Assembly (NCBI GenBank): GCA_965215475.1
Contig: OZ244061.1
Location: forward strand, 1,364,001-1,428,000
DNA from: Bin80 sp965215475
GTDB taxonomy: Bacteria > Bacteroidota > Rhodothermia > Rhodothermales > Bin80
Length of the DNA: 64,000 nucleotides
Reading direction: 5' to 3'
Part shown: piece by piece, positions 21,936 through 30,520 of the stretch
How the letters are laid out: the number at the start of each line of letters is the position of its first letter
How positions within the stretch are numbered: the first letter of the stretch is position 1
Position numbers and translations under genes: made by a program
The notes under the pieces: generated by a model
Seen by the model: only the letters and a program-made list of their open reading frames with translations
Database searches by the model: none
Told to the model about the DNA's origin: nothing

Positions 21936-21991
21936 GGCAAAGGTTTGAGCCCTTAAGATCGATATCTTCTTCTTCGGAGCTTACCTTTGCC
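21936..21991 (+). promoter_or_regulatory. Inverted repeat upstream of rpmI, candidate leader structure
   Basis: GGCAAAGGT at 21936-21944 pairs perfectly with ACCTTTGCC at 21983-21991 across a 38-base loop, ending about 84 bases before the rpmI start. L35-L20 operons are often autoregulated by L20 binding a leader RNA, and this is the only conspicuous structure in the 540-base gap after the giant gene. No family match is claimed. The gap must also hold a promoter for rpmI, since the giant gene separates it from infC. Confidence 0.35.
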
Positions 21992-22074
21992 TCAAAATTT
22001 TCAAGATAATATTATGTGTGTGGGAACCTTATCTCATCCCTACGGTTCATTTGGGTTCTGATTATTTCAGAATA

Positions 22075-22272
22075 ATGCCAAAAACAAAATCCAACAGCGG
22101 TGCAAAGAAACGTTTTTTCCGTACAGCCTCTGGAAGGCTGAAACGCGCCCATGCGTACAAGAGTCATATCCTGACGAAAAAAAGCCGTAAACGCAAGCGG
22201 GAACTGGGGAAAAAAACCTTGATTGATAAAAGTGATGAACCGCGTATCAATCGCCTATTAGGATCCTCCTAA
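22075..22272 (+). CDS. rpmI: 50S ribosomal protein L35
   Basis: 65 residues from ATG 22075. MPKTKSNSGAKKRFFRTASGRLKR followed by KKSRKRKRELGKK is the L35 signature. An in-frame extension to 22018 has no similarity. L35 is a large-subunit protein; here it is followed by rplT after 22 bases as usual, but it is separated from infC by the 11.6 kb giant gene. Confidence 0.95.
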   Translation: MPKTKSNSGAKKRFFRTASGRLKRAHAYKSHILTKKSRKRKRELGKKTLIDKSDEPRINRLLGSS

Positions 22273-22294
22273 GTGATCGAAAAATTATAGACTA

Positions 22295-22666
22295 ATGCCA
22301 CGTGCACGTAACAGGGTTGCCTCCCGACAGCGAAGAAAAAAAGTCCTTGGCATGGCCAAGGGATACTGGGGGAGTCGAAGTAAAGTATATACCGTAGCGA
22401 AACATGCAGTTGATAAAGGACTGGAATACTCCTACAGGGATCGACGCAAACGTAAGCAGCAGTTCAGACGACTCTGGATCGCACGTATTAACGCAGCTGC
22501 ACGCCTCCATGGTACAACCTACTCGCGACTATTCGGTGCGCTCCGTGAACAGGAGATCGCCTTGAATCGAAAGGTTCTCGCTGATTTGGCCATGAATGAA
22601 CCTGCCATCTTCGCGCGCGTGGTTCAGGAAGCTCATCAATCGGATGATACAGTATCTGCTACCTAA
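22295..22666 (+). CDS. rplT: 50S ribosomal protein L20
   Basis: 123 residues. MPRARNRVASRQRRKKVLGMAKGYWGSRSK, then YSYRDRRKRKQQFRRLWIARINAAARLHG and a YSRLFGALREQEIALNRKVLADLA block are diagnostic for L20, which nucleates 23S rRNA assembly and often represses its own operon. Length is usual for the family. It is followed by a strong terminator-like hairpin before pheS. Confidence 0.97.
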   Translation: MPRARNRVASRQRRKKVLGMAKGYWGSRSKVYTVAKHAVDKGLEYSYRDRRKRKQQFRRLWIARINAAARLHGTTYSRLFGALREQEIALNRKVLADLAMNEPAIFARVVQEAHQSDDTVSAT

Positions 22667-22728
22667 AACATTCTTCTTTATCGGCACCTTACCAGAGTAG
22701 GGGCCGAATGTAGAAAGATGAGCACATT

Positions 22729-22763
22729 CCCGCCCCTGTGCATACAGGCTTGGCGGGTTTTTT
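22729..22763 (+). terminator. Intrinsic terminator or attenuator between rplT and pheS
   Basis: CCCGCC (22729-22734) pairs with GGCGGG (22752-22757), with a nested CCTGT/ACAGG hairpin inside, followed at once by six T (22758-22763). This is a textbook rho-independent terminator on the plus strand, only 12 bases before the pheS ATG. Its position suggests transcription attenuation of pheST, or that pheST depends on read-through. Confidence 0.8.
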
Positions 22764-22774
22764 ATTGCGGTAAA

Positions 22775-23821
22775 ATGGATACACGTTTAGAAAAGCTCCA
22801 ATCCGAAGCAGAAAACATTACCCGAGAAATCTCCAGTACCAAGCTTTCTACAGCTTCGGAGAGAGAGGCATTCCGGATCCGTTTTCTTGGTCAAAAGAAG
22901 GGGCTGATTACCCATCTCTTCAAGGAAATTCCACATTTACCCAAAGAAGAACGGCGTTTTGCTGGCCAGCTATTAAATGCGTTGCGGGAAGAAGCGAAAA
23001 CAACCCTCGATTCTGCAAACAAGAGTATTTCCGAAGATCCGACCACCCTCTCGGAAATCGACCTTACACTTCCTGGTCGGAAAAATCAATGGCAAGGATC
23101 CCGACATCCGATTACCCTAGCTCTGTCCAAAATCACCGACATCTTCCATCGCATGGGATTTACCATTGCAGAAGGCCCTGAAATGGAAGATGATTGGCAT
23201 AACTTTACGGCACTGAATTTTCCAAAGGATCATCCAGCCAGAGATATGCAGGACACGCTCTTCATTGATGAAGAGGACTCCAATCAACCTCGGATCATGA
23301 TGCGGACTCATACTTCACCTGTACAGATCCGTACAATGATGGCAGGGGAGCCCCCCTTTCGATTAATTGCCCCAGGACGTGTATATCGTAATGAAACGAT
23401 CACCTATAAGTCGTATTGCCTTTTTCATCAGGTTGAAGGATTAGTCGTTGATGAGGGAGTCACAATGGCAGATCTGAAGGATACCCTCTACCGGTTTGCC
23501 CGTGCATTCTTTGGTGAAGATGTGAAATTACGCTATCGCTCCAGTTTTTTTCCTTTCACCGAACCCAGCGCAGAGCTGGATATTTGGTGGAATCTTCCCG
23601 ACCATCCAGATGGAGGACGCTGGATGGAAATCCTTGGTAGCGGTATGGTACATCCGAATGTCCTGGAAGCCGTGGGGATCGATCCAGAACGCTATACCGG
23701 GTACGCTTTTGGTATGGGAGTTGAACGCCCTGCCATGCTTCTCTATGATATCAAGGATATCCGACTGTTTTACGAAAATGATCTGCGCTTTCTATCACAG
23801 TTTCAGGGCATTTCGGGATGA
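22775..23821 (+). CDS. pheS: Phenylalanyl-tRNA synthetase alpha subunit
   Basis: 348 residues from ATG 22775 (MDTRLEKLQ), chosen because the coiled-coil tRNA-binding N-terminus starts there; an upstream in-frame ATG at 22718 lies before the terminator hairpin. Class II motifs are present: motif 1 region (HPITLALSKITDIFHRMGF, EMEDDWHNFTALNFPKDHPARD), motif 2 (RLIAPGRVYRNE) and motif 3 (GMGVERPAMLLYDIKDIR). It charges tRNA-Phe together with pheT. Its stop overlaps the pheT start (ATGA), indicating translational coupling. Confidence 0.97.
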   Translation: MDTRLEKLQSEAENITREISSTKLSTASEREAFRIRFLGQKKGLITHLFKEIPHLPKEERRFAGQLLNALREEAKTTLDSANKSISEDPTTLSEIDLTLPGRKNQWQGSRHPITLALSKITDIFHRMGFTIAEGPEMEDDWHNFTALNFPKDHPARDMQDTLFIDEEDSNQPRIMMRTHTSPVQIRTMMAGEPPFRLIAPGRVYRNETITYKSYCLFHQVEGLVVDEGVTMADLKDTLYRFARAFFGEDVKLRYRSSFFPFTEPSAELDIWWNLPDHPDGGRWMEILGSGMVHPNVLEAVGIDPERYTGYAFGMGVERPAMLLYDIKDIRLFYENDLRFLSQFQGISG

Positions 23822-26268
23822 AAGTTTCTTATAATTGGCTCTCTGAGTACGTAGACCACGGATTACCCCCTGACGATCTAGCGGACTGTCTGACTCTTTC
23901 GGGACTCGAAGTTGAACATATACAGCGAAATGAGCTCTCTGTTGATGGGGTCGTTGTCGGGCATATAAAATCTGTGTGTCCCCACCCGAATGCGGATCGC
24001 CTGAGGCTTTGTGTTGTGGATCTAGGAGACGGCCATGACACACAAATTGTGTGCGGTGCCCCCAATGTTTCTGCTGGGCAACGTGTTCCTGTTGCAACCA
24101 TTGGCACCATACTAACCCTCAACGAAAAACCCGTCAAAATCAAGAAATCGAAAATCCGTGGAGAACTCTCCATGGGTATGATTTGTGCAGAAGATGAACT
24201 TGGATTATCTGACAATCATGATGGCATTATGGTCCTTGACGGATTTTCTACCATCGGTGAGTCCATAGAAGATTATTTACGCCGGGAGCATGGCCTTTTC
24301 AGTGACACCACATTTGATTTAGCCATCACGCCAAACCGCCCCGATGCAGTATGCCATTTTGGTGTTGCCCGAGACCTCTCTGCGCTACAAAATGTACCCT
24401 TGAAATTTCCCGAGGTACCCATTCCACCTTCTGGAACTGAAGCTGGAAATTACATTGATATTGAACTCCAATGCCCCGATGTATGCCCCCGATATACGGC
24501 AATGATCGTTCAGGGAGTTACTGTTGGGCCTTCTCCTGTATGGTTAAAACAACGTCTCAACTCGGTCGGGCTGCGATCAATTAACAATATCGTAGATGTA
24601 ACGAATTTCGTGATGTATGAATGTGGTCAACCTCTGCATGCGTTTGATTATGATCGTATCTCTCAGAATAAAATCATTGTCCGCGAATCTAGAGATGGGG
24701 AAACGTTTTTTACCCTTGACGGGAAACAACATACCTTAGAAGTCGGTGTCGTCCTGATTTGCGACGCAAAGCAACCGGTTGCGATTGGAGGATTGATGGG
24801 AGGGAAGAATTCCGAAGTTGATGATTCGACCACGAATGTATTGATTGAAAGTGCATGGTTTGACCCAACGCGTACCCGACGTTCCTCAAAACGACTTGGT
24901 ATTTCGACCGATGCATCGTATCGGTTCGAACGTGGGGTAGATACTGCACTTCAGCCATGGGCGGCAATGCGAGCCGCTATGCTCATTGCCGAACTCGCTG
25001 AAGGATCGATCGTCCCGGAGATGGTTGACGTATTTCCTCATCCGCCCCCTCCATCTACCGTTGATCTGAGAATCTCAAGTGTACATAAACTTCTTGGTAT
25101 CCAGATTGAGCGAGGGAGAATACTTCAAATTCTCAAATCCTTGGGCTTTAAGCCCCATGAGACCAAAGATGGAGTTGTTTCCTGTATCATTCCTACGTAC
25201 CGCCCGGATGTTCATCTGGAAGTGGATCTGATTGAGGAGATCGCTCGAATCCACGGACTCGAAAACATCGACTTGCCAAAACAGACCCTACTCCAGTCCT
25301 CTATCCCTCTGCCCCGACCTGACGAGCTATTGCGAGAACAAGCACATGTCCATCTGACTGGTCATGGATTCCGGGAGATCTATACCAACAGTTTGTTACC
25401 TGATGATGTGGCCACGCAGTTTAGTCAACCAGTGCTCGATTCTGACGCGCCACCAGCACGTACCCTAAACGCAGTATCCCGATCCATGGCGACGCTACGA
25501 CCTTCATTACTGCCAGGTATGTTGAAAGTCATGCAACACAACGTGAACCATTCGCAACGAGTCTTGCGGTTTTACGAGTTTGGTCATGTGTTTAATCACA
25601 GTAAACGTGCAGCCGCCTACATCGAAAACTTTTCAGAATATGATGTACTTCTGTTCGCAATCTCGGGTGCAGTTCAACCCACCGGTTGGGATCGGAATCC
25701 ACGGGTTGCCGATTTTTTTGACTTAAAGGGCGATGTGAGCCAATTTCTCGAAGTCTTGCGGTTACCTACTCTGAATACGGTGCCCTGCTACGAAAAAACA
25801 GACATCACTGACTATCATATCACACTCTACTCAGACAATACTCGAATCGGAATCCTTGCAAAATTGTCTGAGAAAATTCAGGACTCCTTTGACCTGGTTG
25901 ATCCCGTCTTCTTTGCACAATTCAACTGGACTCGCCTACTTCTTCTGAACGAAACCGAACGCCCTCAAACATATTCTCAGATCTCCCCTTTTCCTGTGGT
26001 AGAGCGAGATCTTGCGGTCTCTGTAGACCAATCACAACCCGTTGGTGCTATGATTAGCACCGTACGTAAAGTTGGCCAGCCGCTCCTTAAAGATGTAGAG
26101 GTCTTTGACATGTATACAGGAGATCAGATTCCCGCAGACAAAAAAAGTGTTGCCTTTGCACTCCGCTTTGCAGGAAATCGAACCCTGCGTGACAAAGAAA
26201 TTGATCACGTGATGGGAGCGATTGTTAATGCTCTTTCTGAACAATTTAGTGCCATAATCCGTAATTGA
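23818..26268 (+). CDS. pheT: Phenylalanyl-tRNA synthetase beta subunit
   Basis: 816 residues, usual length. Domains in order: tRNA-binding OB fold at about 40-155 (VGHIKSVCPHPNADRLRLCVVDLG, VCGAPNVSAGQ), the B3/B4 editing region (about 210-390), B5 (FRHP-type PTYRPDVHLEVDLIEEIARIHG near 460), catalytic-like core and the C-terminal FDX-ACB domain (SPFPVVERDLAVSVD, ending in RFAGNRTLRDKEID). It forms the alpha2-beta2 enzyme with PheS, starts four bases inside the pheS stop region and is followed 74 bases later by the small coiled-coil gene. Confidence 0.97.
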   Translation: MKVSYNWLSEYVDHGLPPDDLADCLTLSGLEVEHIQRNELSVDGVVVGHIKSVCPHPNADRLRLCVVDLGDGHDTQIVCGAPNVSAGQRVPVATIGTILTLNEKPVKIKKSKIRGELSMGMICAEDELGLSDNHDGIMVLDGFSTIGESIEDYLRREHGLFSDTTFDLAITPNRPDAVCHFGVARDLSALQNVPLKFPEVPIPPSGTEAGNYIDIELQCPDVCPRYTAMIVQGVTVGPSPVWLKQRLNSVGLRSINNIVDVTNFVMYECGQPLHAFDYDRISQNKIIVRESRDGETFFTLDGKQHTLEVGVVLICDAKQPVAIGGLMGGKNSEVDDSTTNVLIESAWFDPTRTRRSSKRLGISTDASYRFERGVDTALQPWAAMRAAMLIAELAEGSIVPEMVDVFPHPPPPSTVDLRISSVHKLLGIQIERGRILQILKSLGFKPHETKDGVVSCIIPTYRPDVHLEVDLIEEIARIHGLENIDLPKQTLLQSSIPLPRPDELLREQAHVHLTGHGFREIYTNSLLPDDVATQFSQPVLDSDAPPARTLNAVSRSMATLRPSLLPGMLKVMQHNVNHSQRVLRFYEFGHVFNHSKRAAAYIENFSEYDVLLFAISGAVQPTGWDRNPRVADFFDLKGDVSQFLEVLRLPTLNTVPCYEKTDITDYHITLYSDNTRIGILAKLSEKIQDSFDLVDPVFFAQFNWTRLLLLNETERPQTYSQISPFPVVERDLAVSVDQSQPVGAMISTVRKVGQPLLKDVEVFDMYTGDQIPADKKSVAFALRFAGNRTLRDKEIDHVMGAIVNALSEQFSAIIRN

Positions 26269-26342
26269 TGTATAGTTGAGAACCCTGAATTGAACCTTTA
26301 CCTTACCTTGAGTAGTTACATGTCTTTCAGGATTATTTGACG

Positions 26343-26678
26343 ATGCCCGCCAATATACAAGGTCAGTCCAAGGCACCCGTGTCCACAGAGCTTGAGCATG
26401 AGCTCGATATCCCCTCTTCTATGGTTTTACGGGGATCCGCCTCCTTGAAGCAATTACGCGATCGTGTACAGGCGGTCGTGAAGGAACTTAACGATCTCAG
26501 AGAGCAAAATCGAAAACTTGCAAAAAAAATTCTTGCCCTTGAATCTCCTGGAAGCCAGAATTCTAAAACTACAAACCTTACATTTGACGAAGATAAAGAA
26601 CAGTTACTCAAGAAGGTCAATTCCTTCATCGAAACAATCGATAGTCACTTGAACATAAATGAAAAAATGGACGAATAA
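26343..26678 (+). CDS. Small coiled-coil protein upstream of zapA
   Basis: 111 residues from ATG 26343 (a TTG at 26337 is possible). The middle, LRDRVQAVVKELNDLREQNRKLAKKILALE, is a clear coiled coil; the C-terminus is a second charged helix (QLLKKVNSFIETIDSHL). There is no signal peptide or catalytic motif. Its TAA is directly followed by the zapA ATG, so the two are surely co-translated. By size, coiled coil and position it could be a ZapA partner in division-ring assembly, but that is inference. Confidence 0.7.
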   Translation: MPANIQGQSKAPVSTELEHELDIPSSMVLRGSASLKQLRDRVQAVVKELNDLREQNRKLAKKILALESPGSQNSKTTNLTFDEDKEQLLKKVNSFIETIDSHLNINEKMDE

Positions 26679-26981
26679 ATGAGTCATGAATCCATTACCG
26701 TACGAATTCTGGACCGGGATTACCCCCTTTTGGTCCAGAGTAGTGATGTTTCTACAATCTACGGTGTAGCTGAAAATGTAAATCAGCGAATGAAAGCGTT
26801 CAAGGAGAAACACCCCGAGCAACCTGATTTGGTTGCAGCCGTGTTTATAGCCATGGAATTATCTGAGGAGCTGTTGGGTGCAAAAGAAACGTCGAATGTT
26901 CTGTTGAGCGCGATTGACCGGGAGGCCGATTTTCTTGACCAGGAAATTACGAAAGCATTAGACGATCCTGATCTTTCGTAA
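26679..26981 (+). CDS. zapA: Cell division protein ZapA
   Basis: 100 residues. The N-terminal ITVRILDRDYPL resembles the ZapA globular domain (small beta-sheet binding FtsZ), followed by VNQRMKAFKEKHP and a long helix (AAVFIAMELSEELLGAKE). ZapA cross-links FtsZ filaments in the cytoplasm. The gene order coiled-coil/zapA/structured RNA/rny supports the call. A perfect hairpin (AGCACTA/TAGTGCT, 26981-27003) begins at the last base of its stop codon. Confidence 0.85.
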   Translation: MSHESITVRILDRDYPLLVQSSDVSTIYGVAENVNQRMKAFKEKHPEQPDLVAAVFIAMELSEELLGAKETSNVLLSAIDREADFLDQEITKALDDPDLS

Positions 26982-27023
26982 GCACTAGCGGAACCGTAGT
27001 GCTCCAATACTGTATTCTCTGTT

Positions 27024-27208
27024 CGCGAGCGCCCGTAGCGGTCAAGGCACGTGAACCGTCAATTTTGTTCATAGGGCGTTGACTTCAAATCTGGACATCA
27101 GGCCTCAACCTCCGTGGTCGTGTTTCACACGCAGAGGATCATGAAAGGATTTGAGTAGCATCCAACCGTATAAGTAGGGTTCACACCCGCCGCTGCGGAC
27201 GCCCGCGC
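27024..27208 (+). ncRNA. ssrS: Candidate 6S RNA
   Basis: The 290-base gap between zapA and rny folds into one long irregular hairpin. CGCGAGCGCCCGTAGCGG (27024-27041) faces CCGCTGCGGACGCCCGCG (27191-27208) with 16 of 18 positions pairable, closing 185 bases. Inside, GTGAACC (27051-27057) pairs with GGTTTCAC near 27178-27185 apart from one bulged T, and an apical stem CGTGT/ACACG lies near 27118-27130. Size, one-hairpin shape and location directly after zapA are hallmarks of 6S RNA, which binds sigma-70 RNA polymerase as a promoter mimic. The strand is inferred from the neighbours. No covariance model was run. Confidence 0.68.
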
Positions 27209-27274
27209 CCGTATAAGGAACCCTTCCTTTGTGCAATCGTATCTCTGTTTCTATTTCAAAGAAACTATAAAAAT

Positions 27275-28972
27275 ATGGACGGCACGCTAGCCGTCCTGTT
27301 GTTGGTTGTTTCTATTGTGGCATTTGTTCTGGGATTAGCCCTCGCATGGTGGTTGTCTCGCGTGAATGCTCGTAGTATATTAAATCAGGCACGCCAAAAA
27401 GCGTCCTCAATCTTAACCATAGCGGAGCAAGAATTTGAATCTCTTCGGGAGAAGGTTATTATTGATGCAAAAGCAACACTGGATCATGAACGCAGTGAAC
27501 TTGGTTCCAAGGAAGCTACACTTATTCGGGAACGGGAGGCTCTGGAACGGGATAAACGCCGGCACAAACATAAAACGGATCGCCAGCGGAAAAAACTCAA
27601 CAACAGGAATCGGCAATTAACAAAAAAACAGGGGATTCTCCTTGAAGCAAGTCATCTCATTGAGCTTCTTCAGAAAGAGAGTAAGAAAGTCAACCGACAG
27701 GCTGAGACTCTACGCGAGGAGGCTTCAAGATTGTCGAAGGAGGCAACACAGCACCTCGACAGGCTGGATGCACAAAAGCGAGGATTGGATTCTCGAGAGT
27801 CGCGCGTTGAGGCTCTTACCCATGAACTAGTTCATAAGCTGGAGGGGATTGCAAATCTTACTCAGGGTGAGGCTCGTCAACACTTGCGTGAAGAACTGCT
27901 CGAAAAAGCTAGGGAAGATATTGCTCTCGAATTAGCTGAAGTACGAGATCAAGCACAAATCACTGCAAAAGAGGAAGCCTCCAAGGTGATCCTCACTACG
28001 ATGCAGCGGATTGCATCTGATGAAGCCGAATCCCACTCCGTTTCGGTGGTTCCCATTACTTCGGAGGATATCAAAGGACGTGTGATCGGACGCGAAGGCC
28101 GGAACGTGATGGCATTTGAATCTGCTACCGGAGTTGACTTGCTTGTGGACGATACCCCGGGCGCCATTGTTGTCAGTTCATTTGACCCGTATCGACGTGA
28201 AGTGGCCCGAACGGCTCTTACGAATCTCATCCGAGATGGTCGTATTCATCCTGCCAGTATTGAACGCTTTGTAGTTAAAGCGGAGGAGACCCTCAGGGAT
28301 GAAATCCATAGAATCGGAGAGCGCACCCTCCTTGACCTGAAATTACGTGGGATGCACAAGAAACTTGTACCCATTGTTGGTAAAATGAAATACCGTACCA
28401 GCTATGGCCAAAATCTGCTCAATCATAGCATTCAGGTTGCCAACCTTTGCTCCATTATGGCCTCTGAAATGACTCTCGATTCCCGGACCGCTCGGCGTGC
28501 GGGCCTCTTGCACGATATTGGAAAAGTACTCCAGGAATCAAATGATCAGCCTCATGCTCTCGTGGGGATGGATTATTGCAAACGCCATGGCGAGCATCAC
28601 CTAATCTGCAATGCCGTAGGATCTCACCATGATGAAATTGAAATGACCTCCCTTTATGCCCCCATCGTGCAAGTATGTGATGCAATCAGTGGGGCACGAC
28701 CAGGGGCGCGACATATCCGTCGTGACGAATATATTGAACGTCTGCAAGATATGGAAGCAATTGCTATGTCCTTTGATGGAGTCACCATGGCTTATGCAAT
28801 CCAAGGCGGTCGTGAACTCCGTGTGATTGTCCAGTACTCCAAGGTATCTGATGAAGGGACTAGGAAACTCGCAGTAAATATTTCTTCACGAATTCAGGAT
28901 GAACTCACCTATCCAGGCCAAGTAAATGTTACCGTAATTCGTGAACTTCGAAAAACTTCCATCGCCAGATAA
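27275..28972 (+). CDS. rny: Ribonuclease Y
   Basis: 565 residues. An N-terminal membrane helix (LAVLLLVVSIVAFVLGLALAWW) is followed by a long coiled coil (about 40-230), a KH domain (KGRVIGREGRNVMAFE, GVDLLVDDTPGAIVVSSFDPYRRE) and an HD domain (RRAGLLHDIGKVLQ near residue 410, SHHDEIE). RNase Y is a membrane-anchored endonuclease that starts mRNA decay. The order membrane helix/coiled coil/KH/HD is unique to it. The downstream dipeptidase ATG overlaps its stop by one base. Confidence 0.97.
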   Translation: MDGTLAVLLLVVSIVAFVLGLALAWWLSRVNARSILNQARQKASSILTIAEQEFESLREKVIIDAKATLDHERSELGSKEATLIREREALERDKRRHKHKTDRQRKKLNNRNRQLTKKQGILLEASHLIELLQKESKKVNRQAETLREEASRLSKEATQHLDRLDAQKRGLDSRESRVEALTHELVHKLEGIANLTQGEARQHLREELLEKAREDIALELAEVRDQAQITAKEEASKVILTTMQRIASDEAESHSVSVVPITSEDIKGRVIGREGRNVMAFESATGVDLLVDDTPGAIVVSSFDPYRREVARTALTNLIRDGRIHPASIERFVVKAEETLRDEIHRIGERTLLDLKLRGMHKKLVPIVGKMKYRTSYGQNLLNHSIQVANLCSIMASEMTLDSRTARRAGLLHDIGKVLQESNDQPHALVGMDYCKRHGEHHLICNAVGSHHDEIEMTSLYAPIVQVCDAISGARPGARHIRRDEYIERLQDMEAIAMSFDGVTMAYAIQGGRELRVIVQYSKVSDEGTRKLAVNISSRIQDELTYPGQVNVTVIRELRKTSIAR

Positions 28973-30204
28973 TGAATCGATTCCTTCTTCTTTTTCTTCT
29001 CATTCCTGTGAGTTGTGCTCAGGATAGAACCATGGACCATGCTCACAAATTGGCCCAAGAGAATTTGATCATTGACGGTCATATTGATACTCCCTATCGC
29101 TTGTCCACGTACATGGAAGATATTAGTCAAGAAACCGTTGGTGGAGACTTTGATTATCCCAAGGCTGTAGCCGGTGGGCTTAACGCTCCATTCATTGCCG
29201 TGTATATTCCAAGTTCACGTCAGGATATTCCGGGATCGGCAAGATCCCTTGCCGACTCATTAATCGATATGGTTGAGGGATTTGTGACGCATGCACCCGA
29301 CAAATTCGCTCTTGTTACTCGATCATCTGACTTGGCGAAGCACAAGGAAGCTGGACTAGTTTCGCTCCCCATAGGAATGGAAAATGGTGCACCGATTGAG
29401 ACTGTGGAAGATTTAGAACATTTCTATGATCGGGGGGTCCGATACATCACTCTTACCCACGGCAGAGATAATCATATCTGTGACTCTTCTTATGACTCCA
29501 CCCGAACTTGGGGAGGTCTTAGTCCTTTTGGCGAAAAGATTGTCGATCATATGAACCGACTGGGGATGATGGTTGATATATCTCATTTGACTGACAGTAC
29601 GATTGCACAGGTCTTGCGACGTAGTGCCGCTCCTGTGATCGCAACTCACTCTTCTGCCAGACATTTTACTCCCGGTTGGGAACGCAACCTCAGTGATGAG
29701 CTCATCCGATCAACTGCATCCAAAGGCGGTGTCGTCATGGTCAGCTTCGGCTCATCATTCATCCGCGGAGAATACTTAGAACAAAACCGAGCATTAAGCT
29801 CTAGGATTGAGGCTTTTCTGGAGGAGAACAACATTGACCTAGGTAGTGAGCGAGGCTTTCTTTACCGTGAAGAACAGCGTAAATCCAATCCAATCGGTAC
29901 ATTACCCGAACTCGTAGACCATATTGATCATATCGTAGATTTGGTAGGAATTGACCATATAGGCCTTGGGAGTGATTATGATGGCGTCACCGGACTTCCG
30001 GAAGGCCTTGAAGATGCTTCTACGTATCCTAATCTGATTGCCGAGCTATTACGTCGCGACTATTCCGAGGAAGATATCGCCAAAATTCTTGGAGGAAACG
30101 CACTCCGAGTATGGCAAAAGGTGGAGGAAGTGGCCGAAAGTTATGCTTCCCAGATCAATTCTGAGGTGAGTGATGATTCAGAAAGTAAAGCCTCTCCTTC
30201 CTGA
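28972..30204 (+). CDS. Membrane dipeptidase (peptidase family M19), lipoprotein
   Basis: 410 residues. The N-terminus is a lipoprotein signal (FLLLFLLIPVSC, Cys near residue 15). The mature part shows the M19 metal-site order: DGHIDTPYRL (His and Asp), GMENGAPIE (bridging Glu), IATHSSARHF (His), and later DHIGLGSDYDGVTGLPEGLED. These zinc enzymes cleave dipeptides, including D-amino-acid-containing ones, outside the cytoplasmic membrane. It overlaps rny by one base and may be co-transcribed with it. Confidence 0.93.
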   Translation: MNRFLLLFLLIPVSCAQDRTMDHAHKLAQENLIIDGHIDTPYRLSTYMEDISQETVGGDFDYPKAVAGGLNAPFIAVYIPSSRQDIPGSARSLADSLIDMVEGFVTHAPDKFALVTRSSDLAKHKEAGLVSLPIGMENGAPIETVEDLEHFYDRGVRYITLTHGRDNHICDSSYDSTRTWGGLSPFGEKIVDHMNRLGMMVDISHLTDSTIAQVLRRSAAPVIATHSSARHFTPGWERNLSDELIRSTASKGGVVMVSFGSSFIRGEYLEQNRALSSRIEAFLEENNIDLGSERGFLYREEQRKSNPIGTLPELVDHIDHIVDLVGIDHIGLGSDYDGVTGLPEGLEDASTYPNLIAELLRRDYSEEDIAKILGGNALRVWQKVEEVAESYASQINSEVSDDSESKASPS

Positions 30205-30520
30205 ATTAGATCAGCCCAATATCACTATGCCGGGATGACATTACTCTGAGTTCACTATGTTCAGAGCGTTTCCCCGAGCCTGTGTATTGATCTTCCGATT
30301 TGCTCTAAATCCTGTTCCCAGCCAAGCGATTGAGACTTTTTAATGGAAATTATGTGCTTAACTGCAACTTTGAGTCATTCATATCAAACCTGCTTGTTAC
30401 GAATTAGAATTCTAAAATAAAGAGATTTAGATTTTTTAGGTAAAACACCTAAACTTTTGAGACGCTCAAAATCTTCCTTCTTAAGCCTCAGATCTTTATT
30501 GTCGGTTCCTTTTCTAAATT
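30205..30520. other. Intergenic region with a small inverted repeat
   Basis: 316 bases between the dipeptidase and the decayed ISL3 element. It contains TTTAGGT (30435-30441) facing ACCTAAA (30447-30453) with a five-base loop, a weak terminator-like stem with no clean T run. No gene is recognisable here. Confidence 0.4.

Noticed and set aside
29700..30300. Search for a tRNA or riboswitch after the dipeptidase.
   Set aside because: No cloverleaf or known aptamer pattern found.
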